NCBI GenBank assembly: GCA_902490055.1
Contig: CABUCP010000148.1
Coordinates: 1-7,531, forward strand
Reading direction: 5' to 3'
DNA: 7,531 nucleotides
Source of the DNA: an uncultured Klebsiella sp.
GTDB taxonomy: Bacteria; Pseudomonadota; Gammaproteobacteria; Enterobacterales; Enterobacteriaceae
Shown piece by piece: positions 7,175 to 7,531 of this stretch. Every line of letters begins with the position of its first letter. The stretch's first letter is position 1. Under the pieces are notes generated by a model. That model was given only the letters and a program-made list of their open reading frames with translations, had not been told where the DNA came from and searched no databases. The position numbers and the translations under genes are program-made.

Positions 7175-7531
7175 ATGTCGCAGGCGGCGCTGAATACGCG
7201 GAACCAGGAAGAAGAATCGATTGCTTCTTCGCGTCGGAATAATGGAACCCGGCTGGCAGGGATCGTTTTCCTGCTGGCGGTGTTGTGTACCGTGTTGGTC
7301 AGCGGATGGATGGTTCTTGGTTGGATGGAAGATGCGCAGCGTCTGCCGTTGTCGAAAATGGTCGTCACCGGTGAGCGTCACTACACGCGCAACGATGATA
7401 TCCGCCAGGCGATTCTGGCGTTAGGCTCGCCGGGCACCTTTATGACTCAGGATGTGAACATCATCCAGAGTCAAATTGAGCGCCTGCCGTGGATTAAGCA
7501 GGCGAGCGTAAGAAAACAATGGCCTGATGAA
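7175..7531 (+). CDS. ftsQ: Cell division protein FtsQ, N-terminal 119 residues (cut by window end)
   Basis: FtsQ is a bitopic inner-membrane divisome protein that, with FtsL and FtsB, links early and late division proteins and helps control septal synthesis by FtsW-FtsI. The visible 119 codons begin [10 protein letters not shown], as in E. coli. The layout is a charged cytoplasmic tail (1-26), one membrane segment (about 27-50, from [12 protein letters not shown] to VLGW), then the start of the periplasmic POTRA domain (about 58 onward: [19 protein letters not shown], then [16 protein letters not shown] at the edge). The E. coli protein has 276 residues, so somewhat more than half is missing because of the window boundary, with no sign of damage. 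The ATG comes 1 base after the ddlB stop. The upstream GGGG (7167-7170) is a poor, close-set ribosome binding site, consistent with low or coupled translation. Confidence 0.97.
   Translation, partial: MSQAALNTRNQEEESIASSRRNNGTRLAGIVFLLAVLCTVLVSGWMVLGWMEDAQRLPLSKMVVTGERHYTRNDDIRQAILALGSPGTFMTQDVNIIQSQIERLPWIKQASVRKQWPDE

Noticed and set aside
1..7531. Novel accessory system, mobile element or CRISPR array
   Set aside because: Every part of the window is accounted for by core dcw genes in canonical order and orientation, with no regularly spaced repeats, transposase or integrase motifs, or unexplained gaps.

Overview
The window is a contiguous stretch of the division and cell wall (dcw) cluster of a gammaproteobacterium, almost certainly a member of the Enterobacteriaceae. 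The order is end of murF, then mraY, murD, ftsW, murG, murC, ddlB and the first part of ftsQ, all on the + strand. Protein lengths and motifs match the Escherichia coli orthologues as I recall them: MraY 360, MurD 438, MurC 491 and DdlB 306 residues, all identical in length. Third positions are G/C-rich and MraY carries several substitutions that I associate with Klebsiella-like enterics. I therefore lean towards Klebsiella, Raoultella or a close relative, but genus is not proven from this window.

Layout. Positions 1-10 hold the last codons of murF overlapping the start of mraY. mraY (4-1086) is followed after 2 bases by murD (1089-2405). murD overlaps ftsW (2405-3670) by 1 base, and ftsW overlaps murG (3667-4737) by 4 bases. 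A 47-base gap carrying a perfect small hairpin and a two-codon ATG-GCG-TAA reading frame precedes murC (4785-6260). murC overlaps ddlB (6253-7173) by 8 bases, and ftsQ (7175 to the window edge) begins 1 base after the ddlB stop. No stretch of 300 bases lacks a gene. I see no tRNA, rRNA, CRISPR array, insertion sequence, phage gene or intrinsic terminator.

How the genes work together. MurC and MurD (cytoplasmic ligases) add L-Ala and D-Glu to UDP-MurNAc. DdlB supplies D-Ala-D-Ala, which MurF (mostly upstream of the window) attaches. MraY moves the finished phospho-MurNAc-pentapeptide to undecaprenyl phosphate to give lipid I, and MurG adds GlcNAc to make lipid II. FtsW polymerises lipid II at the septum, and FtsQ links the divisome subcomplexes. 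The tight spacing and overlaps suggest one transcript with translational coupling.

I found no new biological system. The most notable point is that the expected ATG of mraY reads ACG. Lesser points are a duplicated segment at the FtsW N-terminus, the structured murG-murC leader, an A+T-richer patch inside ddlB, several perfect palindromes within genes, and an altered MurD motif.
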